Shown: positions 25,130-37,287 of the stretch, one piece after another
How positions within the stretch are numbered: the stretch's first letter is position 1
Layout of the letters: every line of letters starts with the position of its first letter
NCBI GenBank assembly: GCA_028023455.1
Contig: JAQFVV010006645.1
Location: 434,001 to 498,000 of the forward strand
Source of the DNA: Epiperipatus broadwayi
Lineage: Eukaryota; Onychophora; Udeonychophora; Euonychophora; Peripatidae
Length of the DNA stretch: 64,000 nt
Direction: 5' to 3'
Translations under genes and position numbers: made by a program
Notes under the pieces: model-generated
Databases searched by the model: none
The model's input: only the letters and a program-made list of their open reading frames with translations
Told to the model about the DNA's origin: nothing

Positions 25130-28100
25130 TAACCGTTCGATTGTTGTCCCAACTACATAATATCACCAAAACATAAGTGCGCTAAGAATTGTAACCTCGA
25201 TCACTGATCAATTCCCGCTGCACATTGTCAGCTATTAAGAGCTGTAACCAAAAGCATATCATGCTATCTATATTATGCACCAAAGACCACAACCAACATC
25301 TGGAGCAACTTACCACAGACCAAACTAATGATATAACATAAACTTTTTATGATTTAATTTGATCGCAGCCAGGGTGTACCGCGAAGACCTATCATAGTAG
25401 TATGATAAAATACATTAAACAAATTATAAGTATGTAATGTTATTATCTTTCAAACCTTAATTTGCGATTTTCATTGTATGAGACCCGATGGCCGACCATG
25501 TACAAGATGGCATAATTTGTGGAACTACATAAGATTATGAAATTTTAAACCATCTATATGATTTTTAATACAAATGCTAGTCCAGGTAAAGCTTTGCAAT
25601 AAATAAACATAAATACTTGGGTTCTTTTTTTATAGTTTACTATATCACTGAGACTCTTATTATACTGACAAATGACAATTTAAAAACGTTAAGTAAATAT
25701 ATTCAATCATGTCATTATCTGGTAAATCTGTTTACAGGTTTAATAATCAATTTATATTGTATACTAAAATCAACTACGCAAAGCTAAAATGATGGAAAAG
25801 GTAAATGGGATTTTATTGTACCTTACACATCATAAACTACCAAAGACGAAAAGCATCCAAATGTTTTCTCAAAATATCACTAAACTCTTATATCATGTTG
25901 ACGATAGTATGTACTTCAATGTATGCTCTATCCAAGGTTTATGATTTCTGATTTTACGAATGACAAATAGCAACGGCACAGTAAGTTTAATTATAAATCA
26001 ACGTTTATTTACAAATTTATGAATAATAAGTAATTAATTCTAATGTTATAATTAAAGACATAAATAAACAAATAAAATAAATAAATTATAATTCCATCGA
26101 CTTTCTTCAATAACATATCATAGGTACGGTTTTTAAAAACCTAATCATACCTTATATTTCAATTTGATATAATGAATGTATTGAGGAAATTATACTAAAT
26201 TCAACATCAACTCATGAAACATCTAATGTCATTTCCAGATTCAATAAATCTATACCGTAAACTTATAATAATATAATAAATAATATTATATCTGTAGGAT
26301 TTAGCTATAATGCAATCATTAAATAAAGTGAAAATTTAAACTTACATTCAGGTAAATAATAATCAACCAACAGTTAATTATTATGAGGTAACTTGAATAG
26401 AATGTCCTGCTACAATTTAATGATCTAACTTATAAATTATACTTACAAATGGAAGAAGATGATTTAGCAGAATAACTAAAATACTTTGCCCAACTTATAT
26501 CTATGAAGTAAAACCATATTCCTGTGGATGCATTCATCTACACATAGGAATTAAATAACACTAAACGCTTTGTGGATTTATACACCATCATAAAGTAATA
26601 AGTATAATTACACAATTCCACGGATTAACCACCAGCGCAGGAATGAGTGTAAAATACAAAAAAATGGCAATTAAGTAATCTGCGGATTAACCACCGGCAC
26701 AGATTAATGCCTTTTAACATTATAAAACAACATTACTATTTACTTCACATTAAAGTGCAAAATCATCCTCCTCAGTTATTCTGACCATTCAGAAAACACT
26801 AACATTTTAGCAAATGTGGGTTCTTGCATAATAAAATGTTACACTAATCAGGACAACTAATGTACTAACTTATCTTGCTTAAAATAAAACATGTGTAATA
26901 CAATATAAGTAATATTAGTATAGGAATAGAAATCTGGAAAGACTCACAAAATACCTCATGAAAAATTGATACATCTCATAAATTCATTTAGTACTTTTCA
27001 AGCTTTTTCGCAAGCGCTATTCTCTTGAATAAGTATTTTATTCAACCCCTATTAATTTAAACTTAATAAAATATAACTTATGAACTTCACATGCAAGTTC
27101 ATATAACGATAAAATTAAAGTAATGCATTATTCATCAAATACATAAAATCTAACAGGTGTGTGTGTGATATAAATTAAATGTATAGCATTTTATAGTTCA
27201 ATACATGAATTCTAGCAGGTGTGTGTATCACAAATTAGATTGTATAGCATTTTATAACTACAAATATGATCCGTGAAATCCATGTACGATGTGTCGAACA
27301 ATAAATATACGAAGTAATAGCTACAATTATAGTTGAATTCCATACATGTAATTTTATCCATTTGTATTAGTTATTATAAGCACTATTAGCTTAACGATTT
27401 TACGTGGCTCCATAAACATGAAACAATTTCAAAACATGACACGCAGAATATAAATGAAAATGTTTTTTCATAAGTTATTAATTTCTACATTTCTCTATTA
27501 AAACTGTTCCAAGTTTATCACATCCATGCTAATATTTATTTATCCACGCTTAAATCTAGGAATACTAATTATAGCAATTAGTTTAATCATTCCAAATTGA
27601 TGATAAAATTAGAAAATAGCTTTGATTAATTATTTGAAGACTGTTTTTATTATCCAAATGGTAAACAAATTAACTAGCAAATATATTACTGGCATTGCAA
27701 AGTTAAATATCAATCAATACTATATTTTTTATTAAAATTATAAACGGAAATATTAAACTATGTTAATAACTTTAACATTTTACTTTAATTTAAACTTCTT
27801 CTTTTTTAAAAAGCAAATTTTCATATTTATAAAACTTCTGTAATTAAAATACTTATTTAATTTTTCCAAATTGTAGAATAATAAATATTTTAAAACATAC
27901 CAAACTCTTGCAATTAATTCTTTTAAACTGGGAAGCTCCGACATATTTCAAATGTAATATTGGAAAATTATTACTGGCGATTTGATCCACTTGGCCAGCC
28001 GACTTGAACAGACTTTTAAATTTAGCAATTCATCTTATTATTAAATACCACTATGTTATTTTTACGTTTATAGAAAACTTTGTGGTAATCCGTTTACTTG

Positions 28101-28230
28101 TTAACTATTTTAAAATAAGCTTATCATATTTACACCATTTGCCTTTTACCATTTTCTTTTCTTTCTCCCACCAAAAGCAACACTATCAGACGATTTTTTT
28201 TTAAATTCGCGCTCCTTTCTTTTTTACATT
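25130..28230. other. Compositionally distinct ~3-kb block, unassigned
   Basis: Slightly richer in GC and CpG than its flanks (e.g. CCCGATGGCCGACCATG at 25,484, ATTCGCGCTCC at 28,205), with no long frame. It contains two local tandem duplications: GGATTAACCACC(A/G)GC near 26,622 and 26,685, and CAGGTGTGTGTG(T/A) with GTATAGCATTTTATA near 27,155 and 27,235. It may be a degenerate large transposon or an intergenic/5' region. No terminal repeats were found. Confidence 0.35.
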
Positions 28231-29640
28231 GAAACGCATACGTAATTACTGTATTTATTTTTAATAATTAAATTTAGTTGAACAAATGGTTTTTTTAATT
28301 CAATGGAAATAATTTTTAAGACCATTTTAAACAAATAAAAATTATTATTATTTTTAATAATATTTTACCAAATTTAATGTGTTGTCAAAATTTTTAAAAA
28401 GTTAAACATTTTGATATGAATTAGTATATGGAAAGAAGCAATTTAAATTTATTAAAATAATATAGACAACAAGTAAGGCAAAATATTACCCATTCTCTCT
28501 AATAAATTATTTTGAATATAAGAGAGTAATCTGTTCAAAGTGCAAATCAAGCCAATCAAATCACCAAAAGAAGAAAGAGAAATTTTTATACCAGTTACAT
28601 CAATTATTATATTTTATACTAAAATATATGGTTACAATATATATATTAAAAAGAAACAGTTGCTAGCATATATTTTAAAATGTGAAAATAAGGAATAGAA
28701 ACAAAGATCAGGAAACCCATGTGGCAGCACAAAGGACTATGGAAGTAAAATTAAGATGCAACAGTAATTAGAGAAAATTTAAGGAAAAATCTTTTAAAAA
28801 CAAAGTGCACACCAGGCAAATGTGAATGATATATAAGAGTGAAATGGAGTATTGTTTAAAAAACACACAAAAAAAAACAGAGAAACAGCTTATATTTTTT
28901 TTGAAAGTTGTTCTGTCATATCGTATAAAAATTATTATTGAAATTATTTTATTAAAGATTTGCCATAGTTTTATTAAAAATCCTACAAAACTCTGTTTAA
29001 TTATAAATAAATGGCATACAATACCTACGACCATGTGTGAATAGTTGGCCATCTGTTTTCCCATGGTCATCAGGCAGAGGGATTCCTGAAGTTCCATTCC
29101 TCATCGAGGTCAAGTCACCTTTGTTATCACTATGCCATAGTCTGCTGAGAAGGAATCCCAGAGTTCTTCATAAGATAGCTGGTAATATGACTTAAATTAT
29201 TATCTAAATCATGTAACTCTAATTTAGGACTTACATTTTATAATTGCACAGTTTTAACTTACTAAATTTTATTAATATTTTATATGTCAAGATTTTACTG
29301 GCTTTAAATATTTGATATAGCAAATATTAATTTGCTTATTGCATTTTATCTTATTTTTATGTTCACTTGTATGATGGAGGGAGTTTCAATTTAAATATAG
29401 AGTTGTTTATACTTTCCTCACTCTCAATGTTCTCTTAGGAGAGAGTGAGTTTGTGAAGTCACCTAGTTTTAAACTCTAAAAGCATTAAAATAAATCGTAA
29501 CTTTCTTTTTCATTACTATATCCCCCCCCCACAATGTCAAGTAAAATTTTATTATTGCATTTCTGAGAAATCAAAATCTTCTGTTACAGAAGGATGGCAA
29601 GTGTTTAGAATTTAATTAAATATGTAAAATTTAGAAATCG
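28231..29640. other. AT-rich, no assignable gene
   Basis: The 109-residue minus frame at 28,768-29,097 is hydrophobic and Cys/Phe-rich without a recognised domain. Its upstream part (TCATCAGGCAGAGGGATTCC) is of normal complexity and could be an old repeat fragment. Confidence 0.4.
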
Positions 29641-30820
29641 TGCATCTATTATGAGTAGTTTAAAAATCAATTTATACTTAAATTGAGATGTCTATGATTA
29701 TCTAAAAATCAGTTTATACTTAACTTTATATGTTTAAGAAAACAATATATATATATTATAATGGTCGGGATGATGTAGAGGAGTCTTACGTATCTGTCGT
29801 AAAGGGCGCAACCAGGCTATTGGAACCTGGAAATTTTATATAGTATGCAGATACGTACTATTAAGATTCAAATGTTACATATATATTTTATTCTGACCAT
29901 CAGCCCATGTCACTAGCTCATAGAGATGCAGAGATTTGTAATAAAATTTGCTTAAAAAGAAACATTTTAATAAAAAAAGATTTCAATAAAATAAATAAAT
30001 AAGCTATTGCTAGTAATAACCCACAAAAAACATTTATTAACACACATATATAAATATTTAAAATTGAGGAATAAAATTTATATTGCTTAGATTTTAATAT
30101 TAATTTTAATTTGGTTATTTATTTATTTATTTTTAAATTTAAATTATTAAGAAAGTCCGCACAGATGGACATTTTATAAAAGTTTGTTTTATAATGTTGA
30201 GTATAGATTGATTACATAGATTTCTCAGTTAAAAACTTTTCAAAACAATCATTCAATCTCAGACTAAAAGTTCGTAACCAGACCAATGCTTGCTGTCTGC
30301 TATATGAAATGCAATCAATGCAATATGAAGATGCCAGCATAAAACCACACAGGAATGTGTGTCTGCTGCGTGATGTTATTTGATGGACATGATCTTTGTC
30401 CAGTACAAAAATATGCATCTGTCTGGTGAAGGAATCATGTATATAAAATAATTAAAGAGAAATGCTACATATGGTGGAGAGTGGTCTATCTACCAACTTA
30501 TAGTCTCTATCCATAGAGCTTTTTTTAAAAGGATTAATATCACAGGAAATACATCTGCATACATTACAATGTAATGAATACCCCTTTGGGTCATGCATTC
30601 AGTTGGGCATGTTGCCCTGTATGCTAACACGCTTCACACTACATTGATATAACCACCCATGTAATAAATTTATTTTTATTTATGAACTTTTTATTTTAAT
30701 TTCAAATTAATATAAAGGCATATTATATACCATTACAATATATATATATATGTAAATGATTAATCTAAAGACCAATTTATATTTAACTTTATATGTTTAA
30801 GAACATATATATATCTAAAT
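29641..30820. repeat. Composite locus flanked by a direct repeat
   Basis: TTTATACTTAACTTTATATG plus TTTAAGAA occurs at about 29,709 and as TTTATATTTAACTTTATATG at about 30,777, with TA-rich tails. Between them lie a small hairpin at 29,759-29,905 (ATGGTCGG / CTGACCAT ends and TACGTATCTG / CAGATACGTA stems) and the family R540 copy at 30,105-30,665. Confidence 0.5.
30105..30665 (+). repeat. Interspersed repeat family R540, copy 1
   Basis: Collinear with 61,670-62,215. Shared blocks are GCACAGATGGACATTT, TGTTGAGTATAGAT, CATTCAATCTCAGACTAAAA, AATATGAAGATGC, ATGCATTCAGTTGGGCA and CACTACATTGATATAA. No protein is encoded. A third, partial and inverted copy of the left end sits at 63,345-63,425, so the family has inverted-repeat architecture and is probably a non-autonomous DNA transposon. 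The 68-residue minus frame at 30,212-30,418 is not conserved in the second copy. Confidence 0.8.
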
Positions 30821-32948
30821 GTGTTTCTACCAAAACCCTTACATCATGTGGTAAAATAAAGATGATCTTATTTATAATTTCAATTTTATGTCTTATGAAA
30901 AGAAAATCAAATTAGTAATTTCTCAGTATTGTTATCTAGGGTCTCCCATGAGAAGGCAATATTGCAACATTACATAAATATCTGTGCTGCATTTCTTGTA
31001 TATATTATATGATATTTAAATGGAAAACACATATGGCAATGGAAGCATGAACTGCAAGTGATCAGTCACATTATGAGTGATAATAAAACCCCATGTTTCC
31101 TATATTATGATATTAAAGATTTTAACTGAAGATTTATTAATGAATATTATTTGTGAATGGATTATAAATATTATCCAAAACTCATGATAATTTTCCAGGG
31201 AGACTTTAGTTAATAAAATAAAAATATTTCATAGTGTGGGTGGAAGGTTTATCTAAATACTATTATTATGTTTACATATCTTGCATTCCTGCTCCCTTAT
31301 CTGCCATCTTGGTTCATCATCAGTATATACCTTCATTACTATTGCTTGTATGTATCATGCATCATATGGCCAAACTGTGTAACCACAGCCCAGGCACCAC
31401 ATGCCCATTTCCTAATCCATGTATTAGCACTAGTCTAGGTTCTGTAGGGAACCTGAGACTTCTTACAACCACAAATCCTAAATTTAGTATATCTTTGCTC
31501 TCTCCACTGCAATGCACTCATGGTCAGAAAGAGATACACTTCTGCAGCCATGGACATCTACTTTTCAGTGGAGAACCATATCATTTGATTGTCAAGCTGA
31601 TCTTAAATCTTCTGGGTATCCAATATGATCATGAACAGTGATTATAGTGAGAGTAGAACTACAATATTTAAATTATTCATTTATTTTAACCTTCACTATG
31701 CCTATGTATCCCTCGATGATTGCAGAATCAAACCTGCACATAATAGTCTATGTCATGATACATTTCAATTAATTAATATTTTAAAAGCCATAATGACTGA
31801 TAGTTACGTATTAATATTAATCCTTGATTAATTTACATACACACTCTAGCATGTAAATCACCATGACTTCCACCTGTAATAATGTAAAGGTCAATGAAAT
31901 CATTTGTTTTTTGCAGTAAATTAACTTGTAAGCTCCCTATTCATTATATTCAATCCAACAATAAAAATTTTATTATTATTATGATTAAAAATGAATATAT
32001 TTCTATATGTTGGAACCATAAAATAATTATTTAGAATTAAATTTTGTTCAGTGTTAAAATGAGCATCCCAAGCTTTGAACCCAATCTATAGTAAGGTATG
32101 CCTAACCATATCTATAAAATTTAATATAAAATCTTATTTCATCATATACCTAAATAGGTTTATTATTAATAATGCAATATCAATGTGTATACTTGGGTAC
32201 TAAGGTTCCAGTCCTAAGCTATTAGAAGAACTCTTAAGAGAATCCATGTTTAAACCCTAAGCTATGTTGAGCTGTATAAAGAAGGGAAGCTGTGTGATGT
32301 CAGGGACATTAATTAAGTGGTTGAGACTAGGAAGCCCATGTAGGGGTTTAAATTAGGGGAATGGGGTAACCCAGTGTCTGCAGTTTGAAATTCCTTGCTT
32401 GTTGACTGATTATACAATCTTGACCATTACAATATATATAATACATAATCATAATTTTTTTAAATATCTGTAATTGGAAAAGAGAAATAACTTTTTTCAC
32501 TGAGCTATGTAACATCAAAAAACAATAAAAACATTGAGCGATACTGTTCTATCTTTAGGTTTTGTTCTTACACAATCTTAGTTTTTGATTTGGTTTTTAA
32601 ATAATAGGGCAAATTTTGTCTATTGTTTTAATTTATATTCAGACTAAATGTTCTCAAATCAACATTAATATTTTCAAAGGATGCCAGTCTTAACTTCCCC
32701 ATATATAAATAAAAGAATAAATAATAATTAAAAATTACTTTGTAATTTCTAAATTCCATTATAATCTGTAGTTATATAAATTAAATTCTTTATGTACATA
32801 GTAATTAAATATAATCCATATATCTGTGTGTTACCATTAACTACAACAATTACATAATTATCACTTATTAGTTGGCCAATATTCTGCTGATGATTACATA
32901 TATATTTAATACTTCAGCCTTCCTTTAACTAGACTATTGCAGGTTTTC
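30821..32948. other. Mostly AT-rich; GC-richer islands of unknown origin
   Basis: 31,234-31,641 holds the second-longest open frame of the window (135 codons, plus). Its sequence (HHMAKLCNHSPGTTCPFPNP etc.) matches nothing I know, has no good start context, and the GC-richer core (31,370-31,610) could be a repeat. A second island at 32,170-32,400 (GGGGTTTAAATTAGGGGAAT) is also unassigned. Confidence 0.4.
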
Positions 32949-33283
32949 TATATCAGTCCTTGAGATATTTATTTTATATAGCGCGATGTTTTTGAATTGT
33001 AATAAACTAATAATCAGCTTTTTAAGCTAATGCACATGTGCTTTGTGGATCTTAACAATAAATGAATACTCCCATTTTCCAATACAAGATAAAGTCTCTA
33101 ATTTCCAGTACTTAAGATTTTCCAATACTTAAACGTTTGGGTTGAAAGAATAGGTAATTCATTCTATTCTGTCACAAAGACTTTATCTTGTATTGGAAAA
33201 TGAGAGTATTCATTTATTGTTAAGATCCACAAAGCATATATGCATTAGCTTAAAAAGCTGATTATTAGTTTATATCAGTCCTT
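32949..33283. mobile_element. Hairpin MITE inside a 13-bp direct repeat
   Basis: 33,003-33,272 folds into two arms of about 95 bp. TAAACTAATAATCAGC at the left end is the exact complement of the right end, and pairing continues through CTTTGTGGATCTTAACAATA and CCAATACAAGATAAAGTCT. The 13-mer TATATCAGTCCTT lies at 32,949-32,961 and again at 33,271-33,283, overlapping the right terminus by two bases. About 80 bp of spacer separates the arms. Non-coding. Confidence 0.85.
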
Positions 33284-35120
33284 ATAAAAGTAGTTTCAAT
33301 TAAATTTTTAACTTTTTTTGATGAAAACTTGTTTAACATTTAAATTTAGCTAACTAATCACAATCATGTCATATCTTAAGAGTCCTGATTTTTTTATATT
33401 TTCTCATTGTATATCTTTGGTCTCTTAATCAAAATTGCCTCCTACAACTGTACATCACTCTCAAGGGAGAAATATTGTGTGAATTAAAATAAAAATGAAA
33501 TAATAGAACATTGTCAACAGTGCAATAATACAAGATAAGATGAAAACCATCTGTGACACTATAAAGGCCTATTTATTTTAAATGATTCACAATTTCCACC
33601 ATAGTTTTTGTGCATTTTATCATATAGAAGCTATATAAAATAAGCAAACTTTTGTGAAAAACAACTATATTCCCAAATATTGCTTCAATTAAATGAGACA
33701 AATCCATTGACGAAATAGGTCAAATCAATGATTCTTTATCATAGGTCATGGCTTAATTTTTTACAATTTGTTAACTTTTGCAAGTAATAAACATATGCAG
33801 AAATAAGTAAAAAGACAGGTATTACTTTTCACATAGTTTTTTTATGAAAGCTTTATTGTCTGAATTTCGTAATGATCATATAATTAAGCAGCTATCCAGG
33901 TAATGATTTGCTAACAATGTACTAAAATGTGCCAAAAATGGCAAAGATATATTATTAATTTGATCAACTTGTAAGGTGCAACATGTTTTCCCCATTTACT
34001 AAACTTGAATCTTTCAAAATGGATTAAATAAAAGCATTGTGAAAAGTACATTTTAAGAGAAGTATGTTTTTAAAAAATTTAATAGAAGTAGTACAATAAG
34101 AGTAAAATAAATTTTTGGGACATCTTGGAACAATAGAAATATTGGACATTTGCTTTATATATCATAAAAATGTCAAAGTATAAAGAACCCAATACATATA
34201 GTTCCTGGACTTCAAGAACACTTGCAAGCATTTTTTTATGTTACTTCAGAAAATGTTTTTTATCTTTTCTGTAGTTTTTACATATATTTAAAAAAAGACT
34301 AATTGCTGTCTAATTATATTTCTGCAAAATAAATCAGTATATAATTGATAACTTACATTATAAATTGAGTAAAATTTAATTAAATTCAAATGTTTTATAT
34401 TATTTTAATTATGCATTTTAAATTTATATGTATACTGGTATTTGCCTATTTTAACTGAAGGAATTTAATATAAGAGTATATATTATATGATTTAAATATT
34501 GTACCATTTTTTATGTTTTGGGTTTGATTTAGGTCAACTTTTACACACTATAAAGTGCAAGTTAATCAAACTATGAAAAACAAAATATATTCAGATCATT
34601 TATGAATCTGGGTATCTCAAGAACTATTTCATGATTGCAGACAAAGTTAGTTTTAATTTATAAGAGAGTGCCATAGTCAACAGACTCTTAACTTCCTCAA
34701 ATCCCATAATTTTGATGCAAGTAACTAAAAAGATTAGGATTATGATTTCTCGTAACTTTATTTTCAAAGAATATTTCTCCTAGGACTAAATTAATAAATA
34801 AGCATATTGGAAAAGGTAATTTATACATTTATCACACAATTAACTAACCTTAATAAATTTAATAATTAACATTAATAATGCAAAATAAAAAGTTGATATT
34901 AAAAATATTTTATTCTAACAAATTAAAATATTTTTCCAGAAAATTATCAAATAAAATTGGAAAACATATTCACGCTAATCAAGATATTAAATTAACACAT
35001 TTTTTATTACACTCTACCTATCAGTAGTATAAGCTAATATTTGAGAATGGTTTGCAAACACTTAATTTAATCACAATCAGGAATAATTAATCTTAGCTTA
35101 CCGATACATTTGTGTAGATT
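33284..35120. other. AT-rich, no assignable gene
   Basis: No supported frame, repeat or domain on either strand. Confidence 0.5.
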
Positions 35121-35123
35121 CTT

Positions 35124-35363
35124 GGGATCCCAAGCTCATTGAAATTTAATTGTTTTCCCCTGCTGGCATTTTCACATTCCTGGTCTGTTCCATAGCTGGA
35201 GCAAGAAGTTCTTTTCTGGTGGCTTCTTCATTCCAAAAGATGGTGTCCACGATGCTTTATTTCCAACCTTGTATGCAGGCTACATTCAGCAAGTGAGAAG
35301 TATTCCTGTCCATTTTACTACCCCAGGTCATTCTCCAGAAACCTCCAACTCTAAAACCTGAAG
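35124..35363 (+). other. GC-richer open segment, possible exon or old repeat
   Basis: One plus frame is open from about 35,124 to a stop at 35,361, with FFIPKDGVHDALFPTLYAGY among its residues. A good acceptor-like tract ends TTCCATAG at about 35,195, and a GTGAGA donor-like site lies near 35,298. The composition contrasts with the AT-rich flanks. I recognise no protein family, so it may be an exon of an unknown gene, an exonised repeat, or a degenerate transposon fragment. Confidence 0.25.
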
Positions 35364-35925
35364 ATCATATAACAACAAACAGAAGGCCCAGACCGAAGTT
35401 ATCTTTCTCTTTTTATACTGTAATCTAGTTTTGAAGCATCTGCGCATATTATCTTTTTGTTTTTGTTAAAAATACATGTTGATAATCTTGTGCATTCTTT
35501 ATTAGTTTTAGGTTAGAAAGTTTTTTTTTATAAAATAATTCCACCATTTTTAATTAAAATTAAAAAGATTTTTCTGATGTAATCTTTTACATTTAGAATT
35601 TCTTTCTTTTTGTTTATCTGGATTAGTAATCTGCATGTCTTTTTTATTCTTTCTGATTTTAACTTTTATTTTTAATTAAACAGATATTAAACAAAAATCA
35701 CTTTCATTGCACATTATCTAAAAAAATAAGTTATAATAACTTTTTAAAAAAATCAAATTGACCTTTTTTAAAAAAAAAATTACAAATGCCAATGCATTCA
35801 TGAACCATACATATTTTAATATGGTTCATTATAATAAAATCCTAATGTTATATTTGTGCCAAAATTATCAAAATTATGTAAATAAAAAATGATTACCCAT
35901 GTTGGAAACTGTAAAACATCTCAAA

Positions 35926-35962
35926 GGTATTTGAGTATTAACTAAGCTATGACGTACTACAC
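35926..35962 (+). repeat. Left terminal inverted repeat of the Merlin element
   Basis: Starts GG, as seen in this superfamily, and matches the complement of 38,628-38,664 with one transition. Confidence 0.9.
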
Positions 35963-36408
35963 AAGCTGCCGGTAGATAAGATCGATGATAAAGCAAAACA
36001 ATGTCATGGCAACTGAAACCTTGGCATGACTAATCGATAGAAGTGATCAAGGTATTTTCATGGTCAACTTCGAGATTATGTAATATTGCAGTGAATTGTG
36101 GTAAATATCTGTCTTTTACCTGCTGTCATATTGCAAGTAAGAGGTGTTTTTTTCTATTGTCTGTTATACGCCATTTTGTGAGATTTTCATTTTGCTAATT
36201 GCGAAATTATTGCTTGTTTTACATTTTCATTGCTGTGATTTGGATTACTAATTTTTGTGATTTTTATTAATTATTGCTATTTATTTAACATTTTTATTGC
36301 TGACTAATTACCATTTTGTGATTTTTATTACTAATTTACATTTTGATTGCCGTGTTATTTTTATTACTAATTTTTTTAACTTATTACTAATCAACAACTT
36401 ACAAGAAA

Positions 36409-37287
36409 ATGTCGGATATAAAATTGTGGGACTTACCATCTTCTGAAGATGAAGCAGTTGAATTTTTCCAAACATATGGAATTATCCCGAGTGGGAAATT
36501 TTGTGTTAATGGCCATCCTATGACTATATATATATATATATTAAGAATTACGAGAAGCAATGGCGCTGCAATGTTAAAGACTTGTAAAAGGATCGCTATC
36601 AGAAAAGGGACTTGGTTTGAAGAATCCAGAATTAGTTTGGTCACTGCGATCAGATTTATATATAGTTGGTGTAGAGAATTGACATCGGTACGATTTTGTG
36701 AGGAACAGTTGGAAATTGCCAGTAAAACAGCAATCGACTGGAACAATTATCTCCGTGAAGTCTGCACATGGAGATATTGCATAAAGAAGTGAAAATTGGA
36801 GACCCTAACAGGGTTGTTGAAATTGATGAGTCTTTTTTCAAGACAAAAAAATAATGCCGGCAGAGTACTCCCCCAGCAGGGGATATTCGGTGGTGTGTGC
36901 AGGGAGACGGATGAATGTTTTGTGGTAGCCATTCAAGACAGAACCATGTCCACTCTCATGCAAGCCATCAGAGACAATGTGCAGGAAGGATCTACAATTT
37001 ACAGCAACTGCTGGAAAGGTTATAAAACCGATGAATTAAAGGAGGCCGGATACGATCATCTTCAGGTCAATCACACCTATAATTTTGTGGACCCATCGAC
37101 TGGAGTCCACACTCAAAATATAGAAAGGTTGTGGAGGCTACTAAAATGGTGGAACAAGAAGCACAGAGGTACAGCTAGACAACACTTGGATTCGTATTTA
37201 ACAGAATTCATGTGGAGGCGATGCTTCAAAGATAACCCTTTTACTGCTATTTTGCAACATATCCATGAATTCAGTTCACCACAGTGA
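36409..37287 (+). pseudogene. Merlin (IS1016/ISXO2-like) transposase, broken
   Basis: The transposase would be about 290 residues, normal for the family. ATG at 36,409 is preceded by ACAAGAAA. Order of parts: N-terminal CVNGH zinc-ribbon half, WRC...CKR second half, KGTWFEES, FIYSW, WNNYL, then the DDE catalytic core (DDE_Tnp_IS1595-type). VEIDESF carries the first Asp (codon 36,825-36,827). SNCWKGY occupies the second Asp position but has Asn (37,006-37,008). NIERLW carries the Glu (37,123-37,125). The frame is broken in three places. A (TA)n tract at 36,525-36,541 displaces the zinc-ribbon part until about 36,580. A shift near 36,770 hides VEIDESF behind a stop at 36,790-36,792. A shift in the A run at about 36,847 restores the frame. 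The C-terminal 130 residues are open to the stop at 37,285-37,287. Confidence 0.93.
36525..36541. repeat. (TA)n tract inside the transposase frame
   Basis: A dinucleotide run interrupts the zinc-ribbon-coding part between GHPM and the WRC box and displaces the frame. Probably grown by slippage after the element died. Confidence 0.85.

Noticed and set aside
28768-29097. 109-codon minus-strand open frame
   Set aside because: Hydrophobic, low-complexity composition expected from T-rich DNA; the opposite strand is equally open.
29759-29905. Structured RNA or SINE at the small hairpin
   Set aside because: Short stems only, single copy in the window; recorded as part of a composite repeat locus instead.
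31234-31641. 135-codon plus-strand open frame
   Set aside because: No recognised domain, no good start context or splice signals, and the GC-richer core looks like a repeat fragment; kept only as a note.
36399-36932. Minus-strand frames over the transposase
   Set aside because: Shadows of the Merlin transposase coding strand.
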